Virus record (IMG/VR): IMGVR_UViG_3300018083_000094
Span: 1 to 30,917 of that record
Direction: 5' to 3' (one strand)
Origin: a virus
Length of the DNA: 30,917 bases
How positions within the stretch are numbered: position 1 is the first letter of the stretch; each line of letters opens with the position of its first letter. Positions 28,729 to 30,917 of this stretch are shown here, in pieces. A program made the position numbers and the translations under genes. A model generated the notes under the pieces. The model ran no database searches. It was not told where the DNA came from and saw only the letters and a list, made by a program, of their open reading frames with translations.

Positions 28729-29042
28729 TCGGCCTGATCGACACGGCGACCATTTACACCGAGGACGCCAACGGCGTGTTTACCGTCGTCGCGACCGACG
28801 GGCTGCGCTGCCGGCGGGCGCACGTCAATTCGCAACCCGCCACCAGTGGCGCCGAGCGTGCCGACCTGGCCGCCATCAGAGACTTCATCTGGGGACCGGA
28901 CTACCTGATGCCCGAGCACTGCCAGATTGAGATGGACGGCATTCGCTGGAACGTGGTTGGCGGCACCTTCAAGGCCTTTCGCGGTCCATCAGGCGCGATC
29001 GTGTATCGGCAATGCGATGTGACGCGGGCAATCGATGGCTAA
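28725..29042 (+). CDS. Head closure / stopper protein
   Basis: This 105-residue protein begins at GTG 28725 (GTGA). Its beta-rich sequence (IGLIDTATIYTEDANGVFTV, LRCRRAHVN, CQIEMDGIRWNVVGGTFKAF, ATYRQ-like end IVYRQCDVTR) fits the small beta-barrel stopper or head-tail joining family that closes the portal channel after packaging. Place between adaptor and neck protein supports this. It overlaps the next gene by eight bases. Confidence 0.68.
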   Translation: MIGLIDTATIYTEDANGVFTVVATDGLRCRRAHVNSQPATSGAERADLAAIRDFIWGPDYLMPEHCQIEMDGIRWNVVGGTFKAFRGPSGAIVYRQCDVTRAIDG

Positions 29043-29427
29043 GCCCCTGATGACGGCCGAGGTGCTCGGCGTTGACGAGGCCGAGGCGTACCTGCGGAGC
29101 CTGGAATCGGGCGTCAAAGGCGCCGACAAGACCATCGTCCGGGTCGGCACCGCCGTCGTGTACGCCTGGGGTATTGAGTTCGGGCAGTCGCGCTCGGGCC
29201 GGCCTCGCCGGTCGGCGGGTGGCGCCAGGATGCTGACGGGCGCGCTCCAGTCGGTCAGGGCAGATATTGAACCGACGATCGCCGCCGCGCTACCCAAGGG
29301 CGAGGACGCCACCGTCAAGGCAATGATGGGTCTCGGCTATCGGGTGGAAGCCATCGCCAAGGCCGCGACCCCCGTCCGCACCGGCAACCTCCGCAGAAGT
29401 CTGCACACGGTCGCGGGACCACGGTAG
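29035..29427 (+). CDS. Neck / tail completion protein (HK97 gp10-like)
   Basis: This 130-residue protein has ALPKGEDATVKAMMGLGYRV, then EAIAKAATPVRTGNLRRSLH: the PVRTGNLRRS motif is characteristic of HK97 gp10-type proteins, which join heads to tails. The N-terminal half (LGVDEAEAYLRSLESGVKGA) is helical, followed by a G-rich basic loop. The start ATG 29035 overlaps the upstream gene. Confidence 0.8.
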   Translation: MAKPLMTAEVLGVDEAEAYLRSLESGVKGADKTIVRVGTAVVYAWGIEFGQSRSGRPRRSAGGARMLTGALQSVRADIEPTIAAALPKGEDATVKAMMGLGYRVEAIAKAATPVRTGNLRRSLHTVAGPR

Positions 29428-29430
29428 ATC

Positions 29431-29892
29431 GTGCCGCTCGACTTCAACGCCGCGATCGACCAGATCATCGTGCTGCTTGAGAGCCTGCCCGGCCTGGCCG
29501 ACGAGGCGGGCGGCGTGACGCACGTCCACAAGGGCGTACCAGCCAGCCTGCCGACGCGGCTGAGCGTGTACGTGGCGCTGGCCGACATGCTGATCCGCGA
29601 GAAGGTGACGCAGCGGCAGGATGTGTCGGCCGTGTTCGCGGTCAACTTCGGCTACCGCGTCGATGCCAACTCGGCCGGCGCCGTCTCGCTCGCGGAGACC
29701 GCCCTCATCAGCGCCGTCGAGGACTTCCTGGAAGTGATGCGGCTGCCGGCCAATCGGACGCTGGGCGCGGTCGTCACCAACGCCGCGCTGACATCGCTGA
29801 CGGCCAGCCGGCCAGAGTATCAGATTGTCGCCGGCCAGGAGTTTCGCGTCTTCGGTCTTCTCGTCACCGCTGGCCAGAGCCAGGGCTATTAG
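29431..29892 (+). CDS. Tail terminator protein
   Basis: This 153-residue protein starts at GTG 29431, three bases after the neck gene. It has an N-terminal helix (FNAAIDQIIVLLESLPGLAD), a set of strands (VYVALADMLIREKVTQRQDV, SAVFAVNFGYRVDA), a second helix (AETALISAVEDFLEVMRL) and a final strand (FRVFGLLVTAGQSQG). This alpha/beta order and the position just before the tail tube gene fit the terminator ring that ends tail growth. No diagnostic motif exists, so place matters most. Confidence 0.7.
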   Translation: MPLDFNAAIDQIIVLLESLPGLADEAGGVTHVHKGVPASLPTRLSVYVALADMLIREKVTQRQDVSAVFAVNFGYRVDANSAGAVSLAETALISAVEDFLEVMRLPANRTLGAVVTNAALTSLTASRPEYQIVAGQEFRVFGLLVTAGQSQGY

Positions 29893-29906
29893 AAGGGCAG
29901 GCATGC

Positions 29907-30170
29907 ATGAGCACACCCACGGTCGTCTACACCTACCAGGGCCAGGAGAACGAGTACTACACCGGCATTCCTGCCCGCGACCTGACCGAGGAGGACGTGG
30001 CCGCGCTGACCGACGAGCAGCGGGAACTGATCGAGGCGGGCACGCTGTACGAGCCGGCGGCGGTCAAGGCCACCCGCTCGCGCAGCAAGGCCAAGAACGG
30101 TGAGCCGACCGAGCCGGCTGAGCCGGAAGCAACTGATACGCCGGCTGAGCCGGCGCCTGCGGAGGGATAA
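29907..30170 (+). CDS. Small tail-region protein with disordered tail
   Basis: This 87-residue protein opens TPTVVYTYQGQENEYYTGIP, then ARDLTEEDVAALTDEQRELI (a helix), and ends in a Pro/Glu/Ala-rich stretch. It lies three bases before the tail tube start. The compact N-terminal unit resembles that of the protein at 27877 in layout. A role in particle assembly is likely but unknown. Confidence 0.6.
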   Translation: MSTPTVVYTYQGQENEYYTGIPARDLTEEDVAALTDEQRELIEAGTLYEPAAVKATRSRSKAKNGEPTEPAEPEATDTPAEPAPAEG

Positions 30171-30173
30171 GCC

Positions 30174-30917
30174 ATGCCAGGTGGTGAACTGTGGCGTCGC
30201 CGGCTCCAGTACGGCAAAGAGACAACCTACGGCGTGGACGCTCCCGCCACGCGCATCGCCTATGTGCGCGACCCGGTCCTGACCCGCGAGCGTGAGCCGC
30301 GCGAGCATCGGTTCGCCACCGCCAGCCGCGACAACGTGCGCGCCAGGACACTGGGCGCGGTGGCAGCGGGCGGTTCGTTCGAACTGCCCATGTCGGCTGA
30401 CGAGATGGTGGAACTGTGCCTGCTCGCCATCCAGGGCAACGTCACGCCGACGACCCCGGCCGGCTTCACCACCGGGCGCCAATGGCAGTTCCGACCGGGT
30501 AACACCGCGCCTGACAGCGCCACCATCGAGCTGGACGATGGCGCCAACGTCTGGCAGGAGACCGGCTGCTACATCGACGAGCTCAGCATCAGCGGCAGCG
30601 TGGGTGCAGAGAACATCGTCAGCGCCACCCTGTTCGGCAAGGAGCGCACCGCCACCACGTTGACGGGTGCCCTGACCGAGCGCACGCCGACCTTCATGGA
30701 GGGCTGGGAGACCGCGCTGTTCGTGGACGCGGCGGGCGGCACCGCCGGCACCACCCAGTACGGCGGCCTGCTGATCAACTGGGAAGTCACGATCAGCAAC
30801 GGCCTGGGCCGCAAGTACACGGCTGACAACACGCTGGCCGCCAGCAAGATCACGCTGGGTGAGCTGACCGTCACGGCTAACCTGACCTTCGAGGCCGACC
30901 AGGCGACGGTCGACACC
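30174..30917 (+). CDS. Tail tube protein, N-terminal part (runs off the window end)
   Basis: The frame from ATG 30174 (with GGAGGG before it) is open for 248 codons to the last base and continues at base 28. The sequence MPGGELWRRRLQYGKETTYG, IAYVRDPVLTRE, FELPMSADEMVELCLLAI, WQFRPGNTAPDSATIELDDG, CYIDELSISGSVGAENIV, EGWETALFVDAAGG, TQYGGLLINWEVTISNGLGR and GELTVTANLTFEADQATVD fits the tail tube fold of siphoviruses, which stacks as rings around the tape measure. With the part at 1-585 the full length is about 433 residues, long for the family because of the inserted Ig-like domain. Confidence 0.85.
   Translation, partial: MPGGELWRRRLQYGKETTYGVDAPATRIAYVRDPVLTREREPREHRFATASRDNVRARTLGAVAAGGSFELPMSADEMVELCLLAIQGNVTPTTPAGFTTGRQWQFRPGNTAPDSATIELDDGANVWQETGCYIDELSISGSVGAENIVSATLFGKERTATTLTGALTERTPTFMEGWETALFVDAAGGTAGTTQYGGLLINWEVTISNGLGRKYTADNTLAASKITLGELTVTANLTFEADQATVDT

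Noticed and set aside
1-30917. Diversity-generating retroelement, toxin-antitoxin or restriction system
   Set aside because: No reverse transcriptase, template/variable repeat pair, recognisable toxin or methyltransferase was found; the RHH-like gene has no toxin partner.

Overview
The window is an almost complete genome of a temperate siphovirus (HK97-type capsid, long non-contractile tail), high in G+C, which appears to be circular or circularly permuted. Its two ends fall inside one tail tube gene. The last 27 bases and the first 27 bases both encode EADQATVDT in the same frame; the inner 21 bases are identical and the outer six carry two synonymous differences. Joining them gives one tail tube protein of about 433 residues and a genome of about 30.9 kb. 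The host cannot be fixed from sequence alone. G+C-rich DNA, AGGAGG-type ribosome binding sites and the minor tail protein types suggest a G+C-rich bacterium, perhaps Actinomycetota or Chloroflexota (inference, low confidence).

Layout, read as a circle. Packaging and head (21.2-29.9 kb, + strand): small and large terminase, a portal fused to a MuF-like head protein, prohead protease, HK97 major capsid protein, a small ribbon-helix-helix protein, a virion protein with an Ig-like domain, and head-tail connector, stopper, neck and tail terminator genes. Tail (29.9 kb through the junction to 6.7 kb): tail tube, two tail assembly chaperones joined by a -1 frameshift site, tape measure with 45-residue repeats, a baseplate-hub-like protein and a fibre with a C1q-like tip. 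Lysis (6.7-8.8 kb): two small membrane proteins and a two-domain endolysin. Further virion genes (8.8-12.8 kb) are interrupted by an HNH endonuclease and include a large repeat-rich LamG-like protein. A regulator with a helix-turn-helix (12.8 kb) and a strong bidirectional terminator (13.3 kb) end the late block.

Lysogeny (13.36-16.3 kb) is mainly on the - strand: a membrane-anchored protein that may be expressed by the prophage, a tyrosine integrase and a CI/LexA-like repressor. An excisionase-like gene runs in the opposite direction. The repressor and a Cro-like gene diverge from a 91-bp control region with three evenly spaced operator-like sites around a near-consensus promoter. Early genes (16.4-21.2 kb, + strand) encode a Cro-like protein, a second excisionase-like protein, a RecT-like annealing protein with an in-frame SWIM zinc-finger extension, a replication protein whose gene holds an origin-like segment, a triple-HTH protein, a VRR-NUC nuclease and an HNH nuclease.

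Most genes within a block touch or overlap (ATGA, GTGA, TAGATG), which points to a few long, translationally coupled operons. The non-coding signals most worth testing are the frameshift site, the immunity operators, the origin-like segment, a run of seven decamers before the terminase genes (candidate packaging site) and a hairpin that buries a ribosome binding site after the capsid gene. No tRNA, rRNA, CRISPR or insertion sequence was seen, and no gap without a gene exceeds 200 bases.
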